Assembly (NCBI GenBank): GCA_021799405.1
Contig: JAJZAL010000265.1
Location: forward strand, 1 to 6,913
Length of the DNA: 6,913 nt
Direction of reading: 5' to 3'
DNA from: Acidobacteriota bacterium
GTDB taxonomy: Bacteria; Acidobacteriota; Terriglobia; Terriglobales; Acidobacteriaceae
The notes under the pieces are model-generated. The model was not told the origin of the DNA. It worked only from the letters and a program-made list of their open reading frames with translations, and did no database searches. Below, one piece after another: positions 1 to 6,913 of the stretch; position 1 is the stretch's first letter; each line of letters opens with the position of its first letter. The position numbers were made by a program, and so were the translations under genes.

Positions 1-465
1 TCCTGCAGAAGCCGTCAGCGAAAGCTCCTCGCGAATTTGCCGGCGGATGGCGATCGCCACTTTCGTGGCTGTGGGCAGCCCGGTTTTGTTTTCCGTCACG
101 TCCAGATAGGCCTCATCGAGCGACAGTGGCTCGATAAGATCCGTGTGGCGCTGGAATATCTCGCGCACGGCGCGAGACACGGCTTTGTAACGAGGAAAGT
201 CCGGCGGCACAAAAACAGCTTGCGGGCAGAGGCGCTGGGCCGTAATGGCCGGCATGGCAGAACGAACACCAAACTGCCGCGCTTCGTAGGATGCCGCGCA
301 AACTACGGAGCGCTTTCCCGTCCAGGCAACCACGACAGGTTTGCCACGCAACACGGGGTTATCGCGCTGCTCGACGGACGCGTAAAACGCGTCCATGTCA
401 ACATGGACAATCTTGCGCAAAATCGTGGATCGCGGCTCCAGCAGAGCGCCCGCCATGCCTCCCAT
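1..465 (-). CDS. dinB: DNA polymerase IV (Y-family translesion polymerase), N-terminal part, cut by window edge
   Basis: This gene encodes an error-prone polymerase that copies past damaged template bases in the cytoplasm. The frame runs open off the left edge, so only 155 residues are seen where the family usually has about 350-410. Visible are [19 protein letters not shown] (residues 17-35), with metal-binding Asp23 and Tyr28 at the steric-gate position (Phe13 in E. coli DinB), then [14 protein letters not shown] (59-72), and [10 protein letters not shown] (115-124) with catalytic Asp117-Glu118. The visible part ends in LTASAG, just before the expected loop of the palm. The start is uncertain: ATG at 465 or ATG at 456, neither with a convincing ribosome binding site. 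The frame stays open upstream to a stop at 775-777, with further ATGs at 678 and 723. Those would add over 70 residues before the conserved N-terminus and overlap the GH115 gene, so I reject them. The gene is divergent from the GH115 gene and functionally unrelated to it. Confidence 0.93.
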   Translation of the reverse strand, partial: MGGMAGALLEPRSTILRKIVHVDMDAFYASVEQRDNPVLRGKPVVVAWTGKRSVVCAASYEARQFGVRSAMPAITAQRLCPQAVFVPPDFPRYKAVSRAVREIFQRHTDLIEPLSLDEAYLDVTENKTGLPTATKVAIAIRRQIREELSLTASAG

Positions 466-603
466 TGTAAGCGAAGATATAGCGAAGACCAGAGCGAATC
501 CCCCTTGTGAGTCGCAGCTATCGATGCGCTCTCGCTTTCCCGTGCCCGACCAGCTCTTCAACGCCGCTTGAGCATGAAGCGTAATATCCGCACAGTCTGC
601 ACT

Positions 604-633
604 CTGCCATTGAGTAAATCGGTTTGGTATCTT
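604..633 (+). promoter_or_regulatory. Candidate sigma70-type promoter for the GH115 gene (extended -10)
   Basis: A -35-like CTGCCA (604-609, four of six matches to TTGACA) lies 18 bp before a -10-like TATCTT (628-633, four of six matches to TATAAT). A TGG at 625-627 directly precedes the -10, giving an extended -10 motif. Transcription would start near 640, leaving a leader of about 30 nt before the ATG at 671. This would place the alternative TTG codon at 632 upstream of the transcript. It is a motif match by eye. The rest of the divergent stretch (466-670) shows no gene or other clear site. Confidence 0.4.
614..627. promoter_or_regulatory. Candidate LacI-family operator in the GH115 promoter
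   Basis: The sequence GTAAATCGGTTTGG is an imperfect palindrome centred on a CpG and contains AATCGGTT, which fits the AAnCGnTT core common to LacI/GalR-family operators. It fills the spacer between the proposed -35 and -10, a position where bound repressor would block RNA polymerase. The LacI-type regulator encoded at 3839-4876 is the obvious candidate to bind it: it has Thr14-Ala15 at the specificity positions of the recognition helix and the hinge leucine that usually inserts at a central CpG. The outer arms are poorly symmetric, so this remains a prediction. Confidence 0.38.
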
Positions 634-670
634 GTTCGAGTCGCAGTTTCGCGCGCTGAACGAGTCTCTT

Positions 671-3649
671 ATGTCCATCCCATCACAGATCTCTGCCGCC
701 ACGCGCCCATTGCCTCTGCGCATTTTTGCCGCGGCCCTGCTGCTTTTTGCTCTCGCCGCCTGCCCGGTGCGCAGTTACGCTCTCGGCCAGCCGGCATACA
801 TTCGCTTTGCACCGGTGCAGCATGGCTTCACACTTGCGCGCAATGGCGTCACCGCGAAACTTTACGTGGACCCGAACGACTGGTGGGGCGTCATCCACGC
901 GGCGCACAACCTTCAGGCAGATATCCGCCGCGTCACCGGCCTGACTCCACCAGTCGTCGAAGCAGCCAATTCTCCGACGGGAAACGCGGTCCTCATTGGA
1001 ACCATCGGCAGGAGCAGCATCATCGACCGCCTGATTCGCGAGCACAAAATCGATGTCGACTCGATTCGCGGCAAATGGGAATGCACGCTGACGCAGGTGG
1101 TGGACCATCCCTTACCCGGCGTGGCCCGTGCGCTCGTCATTGCAGGTAGCGACAAACGCGGAACAATCTATGGCATCTATGATCTGTCACGGGATATCGG
1201 CGTTTCGCCGCTGTATTGGTGGGCCGATGTTCCGGTGAAGCATCACGCTGCGCTCTACGCCGAGCCCGGCCGTTGGGTCGTTGGCCCGCCTGCCGTCAAA
1301 TATCGCGGTATATTTCTGAACGACGAAGCCCCTTCGCTGACGGGATGGGTCGACAAGAGATATGGCGGATACAACCACCGCTTCTACACGAGGGTTTTCG
1401 ATCTGTTGTTGCGTCTGCGAGCCAACTATCTTTGGCCGGCAATGTGGAACAGTGCCTTTGCCGTGGATGATCCTCTCAATCCGGAACTGGCGAACAAATA
1501 CGGCATCGTGATGGGCACCTCGCACGAAGAACCCATGATGTGCGCTGAAAAGGAATGGAAACCAAGCTACGGGCCGTGGAATTACGTCACCAATAAGACA
1601 CGAATCGACCAATTCTGGCATCACTGCATGGAGCGGGACAAGAATTACGAAGATATCGTCACTCTCGGCATGCGCGGCCACAACGACACCCCCATGTCCG
1701 ACGGGGACAACATCGCGCTGATGGAGCAAATCCTTCACAATCAGCGCCAGATCCTGAGGCAAATAGTCAACCCCGACATCGACAAGATCCCGCAGGTTTT
1801 TGCTCTCTACAAGGAAGTGCAGGGCTTTTACGAAAAAGGCCTTCGGGTCCCTGACGATGTAACGCTGCTGTGGAGCGACGACAATTGGGGCAACCTGCGC
1901 CATCTGCCTACTGCCGCCGAGCGTAAACGCAGCGGCGGCAACGGCATCTATTACCACCTGGACTACGTCGGTGGCCCGCGCTCGTATAAGTGGGTCAACA
2001 CTTATCCCATTCCAAAGATCTGGCAGCAGATGGACCTTGCCTGGAAATACGGTGCAACGCGAATCTGGGTGGTCAACGTGGGAGACCTGCAGCCGAAGTT
2101 GTTCCCCCTGGAGTTTTTTCTCAACATGGCATGGAGCCCGGCCCAGTTCGGGCCGGATAATCTGCAGCAGTACACGCGCGAGTGGGCCGCGGAGAATTTC
2201 GGCTCAAAGTGCGCGGACCAGATTGCACATCTGATTTCGACGTACGCAAAGTACAACGGACGCCGCAAGCCGGAACAACTCACGCCAAATACCTTCAGCC
2301 TCACTCATTTTGATGAGGCACACCGCGTTTACCATGAGTGGCAGTCGCTCACAGCGGAAGCCGAGCGCGTGAACAACGAGCTGCCCCCGGCCTATCGCGA
2401 TGCTTACTTCGAGCTGGTGCTCTATCCACTCAAGGCTTCGGCCATCGTCAATGAGCTGTACATCACCGCTGGCGAAAACGCACTCCATGCCAAGCAGGGA
2501 CGTGTGAGCACCAACCAGCTTGCCGCGCGGGCACGCAAGCTTTTTGCAGAAGACGCCGCATTGAGCTGGGAATACAACCACGGCATTGCGCACGGCAAGT
2601 GGGACCACATGATGGACCAGACGCACATCGGCTACACCTACTGGAACGAGCCCCCGGTGAATGCCATGCCCGCCGTCACGTGGGTGCAGCCGCTCCATGG
2701 GCCCCGCATGGCCGTCGCCGTGGAGGGGAGTCCCTTCGCCGCAGACGGGTCATTTCCGAAACTGGCGCTGCCCACATTCGACGTGTTCCATCGTCAGAGT
2801 TACCACATCAGTGTTTTCAATCGCGGCAATCAACCATTCTCGTTCATGGCCTCGGCCAGCCAGCCTTGGATTCACCTCAGCACCACGTCCGGAACTGTCA
2901 CCACAGGGAAACATATCTTTGTCAGCATTGACTGGACGAAGGCTGCTGAAGGCCGCAATGACGGCTCCATCACGATTCGACAGACGAACGGCCCGGCCGT
3001 CATGGTCGGTGTGCGCGCCTTCGACCCGGCGTTTCCCGCTCGCGACTCTGTGCAGGGTTTCGTGGAAGCCCACAAATATGTGTCGATGGACGCCGCGCAT
3101 TTCACGGGACGCACAAGTGTCGACGGAGTGCATTGGGTCAACATTCCGAACTACGGCGAGACGCTTTCCGGCATGACGGTACTTCCTGTGACCACCGCAA
3201 GCATTCTTCCGCCCAAGCCCGCTCCCACGCTCGACTATCGCATGTATTTATTCGACAGCGGCAAGTGCAGTGTCACGGCTATCCTTGCACCTACGTTGAA
3301 TTCCCTTCCCGATCGCGGCGTACGCTACGCCGTTTCATTTGACAATCAGCCGCCCACGATTGTGGATGCCGTTGCAGACCACACTTATGCAGCCTGGGCA
3401 AAGGCCGTCAGCGACGGAGTGCGCAAGGTCACGACCGTTCTGAATGTGCCCTCAGCGGGCTATCACACGTTGAAGTTCCGCATGGTTGATCCAGGCGTTG
3501 TACTTGAGAAGCTCGTCGTCGCCTTCCCAAATCCAGACGCGCCACACTTTCCTGGGATGGTCGTCCGAAAAGTGCCGGCTCCACCCTCCAGCTATCTGGG
3601 CCCTCCGGAGAGCTACTTTCGCCGAACCATAACTCAACACAGGCAATGA
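671..3649 (+). CDS. GH115 family xylan alpha-1,2-(4-O-methyl)glucuronidase, exported
   Basis: GH115 enzymes release (4-O-methyl)glucuronic acid from xylan, including internal substituted xyloses that GH67 enzymes cannot attack. The 992 residues match the family's large size. Residues 1-37 look like a signal peptide, with basic residues at 12 and 17 and a hydrophobic core at about 18-30. It ends either in a lipobox LAAC (Cys31) or a signal peptidase I site after SYA (35-37). An N-terminal alpha/beta domain (about 40-190) precedes the barrel (about 200-540), marked by NDEAP (217-221), NYLWPAMW (252-259), GTSHEEPM (282-289), [10 protein letters not shown] (333-342), LWSDDNWGN (400-408) and NVGDLQPK (469-476). 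The barrel is followed by a helical region, a BACON-like beta domain (about 705-780) and the GH115 C-terminal beta domain (from about 795). Which acidic residues are catalytic I cannot map by eye. I chose ATG 671 because a TTG start at 632 only adds 13 residues before the signal peptide and precedes the likely transcript start. The Shine-Dalgarno is weak (GAG at 662-664). Confidence 0.92.
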   Translation: MSIPSQISAATRPLPLRIFAAALLLFALAACPVRSYALGQPAYIRFAPVQHGFTLARNGVTAKLYVDPNDWWGVIHAAHNLQADIRRVTGLTPPVVEAANSPTGNAVLIGTIGRSSIIDRLIREHKIDVDSIRGKWECTLTQVVDHPLPGVARALVIAGSDKRGTIYGIYDLSRDIGVSPLYWWADVPVKHHAALYAEPGRWVVGPPAVKYRGIFLNDEAPSLTGWVDKRYGGYNHRFYTRVFDLLLRLRANYLWPAMWNSAFAVDDPLNPELANKYGIVMGTSHEEPMMCAEKEWKPSYGPWNYVTNKTRIDQFWHHCMERDKNYEDIVTLGMRGHNDTPMSDGDNIALMEQILHNQRQILRQIVNPDIDKIPQVFALYKEVQGFYEKGLRVPDDVTLLWSDDNWGNLRHLPTAAERKRSGGNGIYYHLDYVGGPRSYKWVNTYPIPKIWQQMDLAWKYGATRIWVVNVGDLQPKLFPLEFFLNMAWSPAQFGPDNLQQYTREWAAENFGSKCADQIAHLISTYAKYNGRRKPEQLTPNTFSLTHFDEAHRVYHEWQSLTAEAERVNNELPPAYRDAYFELVLYPLKASAIVNELYITAGENALHAKQGRVSTNQLAARARKLFAEDAALSWEYNHGIAHGKWDHMMDQTHIGYTYWNEPPVNAMPAVTWVQPLHGPRMAVAVEGSPFAADGSFPKLALPTFDVFHRQSYHISVFNRGNQPFSFMASASQPWIHLSTTSGTVTTGKHIFVSIDWTKAAEGRNDGSITIRQTNGPAVMVGVRAFDPAFPARDSVQGFVEAHKYVSMDAAHFTGRTSVDGVHWVNIPNYGETLSGMTVLPVTTASILPPKPAPTLDYRMYLFDSGKCSVTAILAPTLNSLPDRGVRYAVSFDNQPPTIVDAVADHTYAAWAKAVSDGVRKVTTVLNVPSAGYHTLKFRMVDPGVVLEKLVVAFPNPDAPHFPGMVVRKVPAPPSSYLGPPESYFRRTITQHRQ

Positions 3650-3688
3650 CACGCATGCACGACGCAAACCTCTGAGGAACACGAAGGG

Positions 3689-3699
3689 ACAGTCACTGT
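3689..3699. repeat. Short perfect inverted repeat downstream of the GH115 gene
   Basis: ACAGT-C-ACTGT is a perfect 11-bp palindrome in the 189-bp gap between the GH115 stop and the regulator. It has no following T-run, so it is not a convincing terminator. It could be a binding site or chance. Confidence 0.2.
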
Positions 3700-3791
3700 G
3701 AAATCGAGGCCAAAGCCTAATGCCCCGCTGAGCCGGAGATAAGGCCCGTTCACGCCGTCCTGCCGCGCAGCATTCCCTCTGCAACGGCTGG

Positions 3792-3804
3792 CCTGACACT
3801 CAGG
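3792..3804. repeat. Inverted repeat near the -35 region of the regulator promoter
   Basis: CCTGA-CAC-TCAGG has two perfect 5-bp arms around a 3-bp centre. It reaches into the positions expected for a -35 box (3799-3804) of the TATAAT at 3822. That placement would suit an operator for autoregulation or a second regulator, but it lacks the central CpG core typical of LacI-family sites. No terminator-like T-run follows. Confidence 0.25.
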
Positions 3805-3821
3805 GATCGAGATCATCAAGT

Positions 3822-3827
3822 TATAAT
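3822..3827 (+). promoter_or_regulatory. Consensus -10 box (TATAAT) of the lacI-type gene, probably giving a leaderless mRNA
   Basis: This is a perfect TATAAT in otherwise G+C-rich DNA, 11 bases before the ATG at 3839. Normal spacing puts the transcription start at about 3833-3836, only three to six bases before the start codon. The stretch between contains no Shine-Dalgarno sequence, so the message is probably leaderless. The matching -35 at 17-bp spacing (CTCAGG, 3799-3804) is poor. A better hexamer, CTGACA (3793-3798), is 23 bp away, which is too far for normal use. Confidence 0.55.
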
Positions 3828-3838
3828 TCCTTCACTTT

Positions 3839-4876
3839 ATGGATATTCTGCAGGTTGCCAAACGAGCAGGAGTTTCTACCGCTACCGTCTCGCGTGTGAT
3901 CAACGGCTCATCGAAAGTTCGCGAAGAGACCTCGGAACGCGTACGGCGGGTGATCGCGGAGCTGAATTATGTACCCAACACCAGTGCCCGCAACTTGCGC
4001 ATAGGCCGCAGCGAGCTGTTTGGACTCATCGTTTCCGACATCAAGAACCCCTTTTTCCCGGACCTGATCGATCATTTTGAGGAGCTTGCGGCCTCCCAGG
4101 GCATTGACGTCATCTTTACCCACACCAATTACGACAGCCATCGTCTGGCCACGTGCGTACGCCGCCTCGTGGAGCGCAATGTGGACGGCATTGCCGTCAT
4201 GACCTCTGAGGTGGACGAGCCGGCGATCGAACTCGCTACCCGCCGCCGTATTCCGGTCGTGCTGCTGAATCAGCCGCTCTTGAAATCAAAATACGGGGAT
4301 GTCTCGGTGGACTACTCCCGTGGCTATCGCGAGGCCGTCGAGCACCTCAAGCAGCTTGGGCATAGGGCGATTGCGTATCTGGCTGGACCCTCGGATCTGA
4401 GTTCCGTCCAGCGCAGGCAGAGGGCGTTTCAGGCAGCTGCACGAAAGTCTGGAATACAAATCGCGGAAGAGCACTTTTTTGCGGGCAATATGCGCGTGGA
4501 AAGCGGGCGCGAGGCTATGGAAAAGCTCCTCCGCACTGAATCTCGTCCCACCGCCCTGGTTACCGCAAACGATGTGATGGCGGTTGGAGCCTTACAGGGT
4601 GCTATTGCTGCGGGGCTGCGCGTGCCGGAAGACATTTCCATCATCGGCTTCGACGATCTTCCGATCGCGACGATGATGCACCCTGAGCTCACGACCATTC
4701 ATCTCTCGCGCCACGAGATTGCGGCAGAGGCATTCTCGCAGCTGGTCCATCTGCTTCATAAGGACGGTCCGGCCGCTCCACGCCGGGAATCGACGATCCG
4801 CCCGCGCCTCATCATACGCGGTTCCACGGCTCCGCCGTCATCGCAGTTCAAGCGCCGTCATCGCACTGCCGGGTGA
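3839..4876 (+). CDS. LacI/GalR-family transcriptional regulator, likely regulator of the GH115 gene
   Basis: The protein has 345 residues, typical of the family. It should bind DNA as a dimer and release it, or bind it, in response to a small sugar-type ligand. Residues 2-25 form the helix-turn-helix (VAKRAGVSTATVSRVING), with Thr14 and Ala15 at the operator-reading positions. The hinge is PNTSARNLR (46-54) with Leu53 as the minor-groove residue. A periplasmic-binding-protein-like domain follows (about 60-330), with the family patterns VSDIKNPFFPDL, GFDDLPIA (270-277) and ELTTIHL, and the near-terminal LIIRGSTAPP. The start is fixed: the HTH begins at once, and an in-frame TAA lies at 3824-3826 inside the -10 box with no other start codon between. 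It is 189 bp downstream of the GH115 gene on the same strand, which suggests xylan-derived sugar control, but the ligand cannot be read from sequence. Confidence 0.93.
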   Translation: MDILQVAKRAGVSTATVSRVINGSSKVREETSERVRRVIAELNYVPNTSARNLRIGRSELFGLIVSDIKNPFFPDLIDHFEELAASQGIDVIFTHTNYDSHRLATCVRRLVERNVDGIAVMTSEVDEPAIELATRRRIPVVLLNQPLLKSKYGDVSVDYSRGYREAVEHLKQLGHRAIAYLAGPSDLSSVQRRQRAFQAAARKSGIQIAEEHFFAGNMRVESGREAMEKLLRTESRPTALVTANDVMAVGALQGAIAAGLRVPEDISIIGFDDLPIATMMHPELTTIHLSRHEIAAEAFSQLVHLLHKDGPAAPRRESTIRPRLIIRGSTAPPSSQFKRRHRTAG

Positions 4877-4957
4877 CGGCTGTTCCATCCTGAGAGGACT
4901 TCTGGCTACAGGCGCCGGAGTCGGACGAAATTCCGCCAGGCACGATCTGCGGATGTT
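4877..4957. other. Convergent intergenic gap without a visible terminator
   Basis: These 81 bp separate the 3' ends of the regulator gene and cysE, which point at each other. I looked for a G+C-rich hairpin followed by T residues on either strand and found none. The best pairing (CGGA with TCCG around a six-base loop) is only four base pairs. Termination may be Rho-dependent or by hairpins inside the coding ends. Confidence 0.4.
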
Positions 4958-5701
4958 TCAGATGCCCTCACCCATCTGCACATAATCGCGCATCTGGTTC
5001 CGTTCCTGCCGGTAGCGGATTCTTTCCAGCTCTTCTGCCGTCAGCGGGTGCTGCTCGTGGATGCGCGCCTGTTCGCCGCAGAGTTCATGGATGCGGGTTT
5101 CCAGCTCTTCCACGCGTTGCGAGAGTGCAATGACCGCATCGGACAGAGGGTCCTTCACGTCGCGGGGATCGGTAATCAGAACTCGCTTGCCCTCGCGATA
5201 AATGATGTGAGCCGGCACACCCACCACCGTCGAATTGGGCGGAACATCCTGCAACACGACCGAACCGGCGCCGACACGCGAGTTTTCGCCGATCGTAATG
5301 TCACCAAGAATGTTGGCGTTGTTGCCGACAAACACGCGGTCGCACAGCGTAGGGTGCCGCTTACCGCGCTCCTTGCCGGTGCCGCCGAGCGTCACGCCCT
5401 GATACAGGGTCACGTCATCGCCTATAATCGCGGTTTCGCCAATCACGACCCCCATGCCGTGGTCTATGAACAGCCTGTGTCCAAGCTGCGCCGCTGGATG
5501 AATCTCAATCCCGGTGGCGAACCGCACCAGCTGCGCGATGACGCGCGCCGGCAGGCGCAAACCCGCGCCCCACAGCGCATGGGTGATCCTGTGGCCCCAG
5601 ACAGCGTGGAGCCCGGGATAGCAAAGCAGCACGTCGATCAAAGACCGGGCAGCAGGGTCCCGCTCCCTGACTGAGCGTATGTCTTCCGCTAACCGTCCCA
5701 T
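4958..5701 (-). CDS. cysE: Serine O-acetyltransferase, short type, with CysK-docking tail
   Basis: The enzyme transfers acetyl from acetyl-CoA to L-serine, giving O-acetylserine, the first committed step of cysteine synthesis in the cytoplasm. Of its 247 residues, about 1-60 form a reduced helical domain, shorter than in E. coli CysE. Residues from about 64 to 175 are the left-handed beta-helix: GIEIHPAA (64-71), [13 protein letters not shown] (78-90), [14 protein letters not shown] (104-117) and GAGSVV (144-149). His81 matches catalytic His158 of E. coli and Glu66 takes the place of Asp143, as is common in short-type enzymes. A likely coiled coil (about 185-215) and a charged tail follow, ending in Gly-Glu-Gly-Ile (244-247), close to the GDGI end of E. 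coli CysE that inserts into CysK. The start at 5701 is supported by a strong Shine-Dalgarno. The gene sits 18 bp behind cysK in one operon. Confidence 0.95.
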   Translation of the reverse strand: MGRLAEDIRSVRERDPAARSLIDVLLCYPGLHAVWGHRITHALWGAGLRLPARVIAQLVRFATGIEIHPAAQLGHRLFIDHGMGVVIGETAIIGDDVTLYQGVTLGGTGKERGKRHPTLCDRVFVGNNANILGDITIGENSRVGAGSVVLQDVPPNSTVVGVPAHIIYREGKRVLITDPRDVKDPLSDAVIALSQRVEELETRIHELCGEQARIHEQHPLTAEELERIRYRQERNQMRDYVQMGEGI

Positions 5702-5712
5702 GCCAGCAGTTT

Positions 5713-5719
5713 TCTCCTT
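5713..5719 (-). promoter_or_regulatory. Ribosome binding site of cysE, abutting the cysK stop codon
   Basis: On the minus strand AAGGAGA lies directly after the cysK stop (TAA, 5722-5720), about 11-12 bases before the cysE ATG. It decides the cysE start, and ribosomes ending cysK translation would finish on top of it. This suggests translational coupling within a cysK-cysE operon. Confidence 0.75.
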
Positions 5720-6691
5720 TTAGACTTCCACCGGTTCGGTCGGCAGCGCGAGTGCCTCCTGCCGAAGCGAGTCAAACAGCGTGGTCGAAAGGTAGCGTTC
5801 GCCAAAGCTGGGCAGGATCACCACGATCAGCTTGCCTGCGTTTTCCGGCCGCTTCGCCACCTCTACGGCTGCCCACACCGCCGCGCCTGAGGATATTCCG
5901 ACGAAAAGCCCTTCTTCCAAGGGCAGACGGCGCGACATGGCAAGCGCGTCCTCGTTGGAAACCTGCACGATCTCGTCGATCAGCTTCGTATCCAGAACGC
6001 CCGGAACAAACCCGGCTCCGATTCCCTGAATTTTGTGGGGACCGGGCTTGCCGCCACTCAGCACGGCGCTGTCCGTGGGCTCCACCGCCACGGTACGGAA
6101 CTCCGGCTTGCGCTCCTTCATGTATTTGCTGATGCCGGTCAACGTTCCGCCGGTGCCGACGCCGGAAATGAGAATATCCGCCTTGCCCTCCGTGTCATTC
6201 CAGATTTCAGGACCGGTCGTGGCATAGTGGATGGCTGGATTCGCAGGATTATCGAACTGCTGGAGCATGTAACCTTCCGGCGTGCTTTTTAGAATCTGCT
6301 GCGCCTTGGCGATGGCGCCTTTCATGCCGAGCGGCCCCGGCGTAAGCACCAGTTTTGCGCCGAACGCCAGCAACAGTACGCGCCGCTCCATCGACATAGT
6401 GTCCGGCATGGTCAGAATCAGCTTGTACCCCTTTACCGCAGCCGCCAACGCCAACCCGATTCCCGTATTGCCGCTGGTCGGCTCCACCAGAACCGTTTTC
6501 TCCGGCGAGATGCGCCCTTCGCGCTCGGCTGCCTCCACCATCGCGAGGCCGATTCGATCCTTCACCGAACTCATGGGATTGGCGCTTTCCAGCTTCGCAA
6601 CCACCGTTCCCGCACAGCCCGCGGTCACACGGTTCAGTTTGACCAGCGGCGTTTTCCCGATCAGATCCGTTACACGCTCTGCGATGTGCAT
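5720..6691 (-). CDS. cysK: Cysteine synthase A (O-acetylserine sulfhydrylase), PLP-dependent
   Basis: This cytoplasmic enzyme makes L-cysteine from O-acetylserine and sulfide using pyridoxal phosphate. It has 323 residues, the usual size for CysK. The PLP lysine is Lys44 in [11 protein letters not shown] (38-48). The substrate-binding loop is PTSGNTG (71-77), followed by QQFDNPANP (144-152), the phosphate loop GVGTGGT (177-183), [11 protein letters not shown] (204-214), KIQGIGAGF (220-228) and GISSGAA (265-271), with Ser268 at the PLP ring-nitrogen position. It fits CysK better than cystathionine beta-synthase, having no regulatory C-terminal domains, and better than CysM because of its overall sequence pattern. 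The start at 6691 is backed by a well-placed GAGGAG. It is the first gene of the operon with cysE, its substrate-supplying partner. No riboswitch is evident upstream. Confidence 0.96.
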   Translation of the reverse strand: MHIAERVTDLIGKTPLVKLNRVTAGCAGTVVAKLESANPMSSVKDRIGLAMVEAAEREGRISPEKTVLVEPTSGNTGIGLALAAAVKGYKLILTMPDTMSMERRVLLLAFGAKLVLTPGPLGMKGAIAKAQQILKSTPEGYMLQQFDNPANPAIHYATTGPEIWNDTEGKADILISGVGTGGTLTGISKYMKERKPEFRTVAVEPTDSAVLSGGKPGPHKIQGIGAGFVPGVLDTKLIDEIVQVSNEDALAMSRRLPLEEGLFVGISSGAAVWAAVEVAKRPENAGKLIVVILPSFGERYLSTTLFDSLRQEALALPTEPVEV

Positions 6692-6700
6692 CGTTGCAAT

Positions 6701-6706
6701 CTCCTC
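6701..6706 (-). promoter_or_regulatory. Ribosome binding site of cysK
   Basis: GAGGAG on the minus strand lies nine bases before the cysK ATG, which is near-ideal spacing and supports the chosen start. Confidence 0.75.
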
Positions 6707-6749
6707 ACCTCAACAGTATGGCAGGTATGCCCCGCACAACAGAGTAGCG

Positions 6750-6760
6750 CACCCAGGGTG
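6750..6760. repeat. Perfect inverted repeat upstream of cysK
   Basis: CACCC-A-GGGTG has two 5-bp arms about 60 bp before the cysK start. It could be an operator or leader hairpin for sulfur or cysteine control. The arms are too short to be sure it is not chance. Confidence 0.25.
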
Positions 6761-6787
6761 TCACAGGCTCTTGACGCATCCCGTAAG

Positions 6788-6797
6788 CTGTTAACAG
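6788..6797. repeat. Perfect 10-bp palindrome upstream of cysK
   Basis: CTGTTAACAG is fully self-complementary and lies about 100 bp before the cysK start, just in the range of an upstream regulator site. No regulator is encoded nearby to pair with it, so its role is unknown. Confidence 0.25.
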
Positions 6798-6913
6798 AAC
6801 TGAAGAAAAGCACAATCGGAGTCCGCGCCCCCACGCGCAAGGCAAATTCGTGGTCTCTGCTTGCCGGTTTTGCAGAACCAGCCCAATACAAACCTGATCC
6901 ACCGACGCGGGAC

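Larger units (their letters stand above)
6692..6913. other. cysK upstream region, no gene supported
   Basis: This roughly 220-bp stretch to the window end has short open frames only, none with a recognisable domain or a good ribosome binding site. On the minus strand a weak -10-like CATACT lies at 6719-6714, just before the cysK Shine-Dalgarno, without a convincing -35. Two perfect palindromes are present (6750-6760 and 6788-6797), listed separately. I see no T-box, SAM riboswitch or tRNA pattern. Confidence 0.45.

Noticed and set aside
37..510. 157-codon open frame on the plus strand
   Set aside because: It lies opposite dinB, whose minus-strand frame carries unmistakable polymerase IV motifs; this translation shows no recognisable domain.
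632..670. TTG start giving a 13-residue longer GH115 protein
   Set aside because: It puts extra residues before a complete signal peptide and would precede the likely transcript start.
466..774. Upstream extension of the dinB frame (open to the stop at 775-777, ATGs at 678 and 723)
   Set aside because: It would add over 70 residues ahead of the family's normal N-terminus and overlap the GH115 signal peptide; no ribosome binding site supports it.
568..1149. 193-codon plus-strand frame overlapping the start of the GH115 gene
   Set aside because: Low-complexity, Arg/His/Ser-rich translation typical of an out-of-frame read of G+C-rich coding DNA.
1187..1957. 256-codon antisense frame within the GH115 gene
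   Set aside because: Mirror of a strongly conserved coding strand; no domain or ribosome binding site seen.
3915..3922. TTCGCGAA palindrome as a possible autoregulatory operator
   Set aside because: It lies inside the regulator's coding sequence and is fully explained by its codons; an 8-bp palindrome is easily found by chance.
5048..5674. 208-codon antisense frame over cysE
   Set aside because: Shadow of the conserved beta-helix coding sequence; no recognisable motif.
6282..6794. 170-codon antisense frame over the cysK 5' part
   Set aside because: Shadow of cysK; no family features and it runs into the cysK control region.
6670..6891. 73-codon minus-strand frame overlapping the cysK start
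   Set aside because: No domain, no ribosome binding site, and it overlaps the cysK start region in another frame.

Overview
The window reads as ordinary chromosomal DNA from a G+C-rich, plant-matter-degrading bacterium. My best guess is a soil Acidobacteriota (Terriglobia type). This rests on the style of the CysK, CysE and DinB proteins and on a GH115 xylan-debranching enzyme beside a LacI-type regulator. It is recognition by eye, not a database result. No phage, insertion sequence, CRISPR array, tRNA or rRNA is visible.

Layout. (1) At the left edge, on the minus strand, lies the first 155 codons of DNA polymerase IV (dinB), cut by the window end. (2) A roughly 205-bp divergent region follows. 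It carries a plausible extended -10 promoter with a LacI-family-like operator in its spacer. (3) Positions 671-3649 (+) encode a large exported GH115 alpha-glucuronidase. (4) A 189-bp gap contains a consensus TATAAT only 11 bases before the next start codon. (5) Positions 3839-4876 (+) encode a LacI/GalR-family regulator that probably controls the GH115 gene. (6) After an 81-bp convergent gap comes a minus-strand cysteine operon, transcribed cysK (6691-5720) then cysE (5701-4958). (7) About 220 bp upstream of cysK holds no gene I can support.

How the genes work together. The GH115 enzyme would remove (4-O-methyl)glucuronic acid side chains from glucuronoxylan outside the cytoplasm, and the neighbouring regulator would sense a derived sugar. 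CysE acetylates serine and CysK exchanges the acetyl group for sulfide to give cysteine. The CysE C-terminus ends in Gly-Glu-Gly-Ile, the kind of tail that docks in the CysK active site, so the pair probably forms the cysteine synthase complex. DinB is an unrelated translesion polymerase.

I do not see an undescribed system. The points most worth a second look are the operator within the GH115 promoter, the apparently leaderless lacI-type mRNA, and the CysK-docking tail on a short-type CysE.
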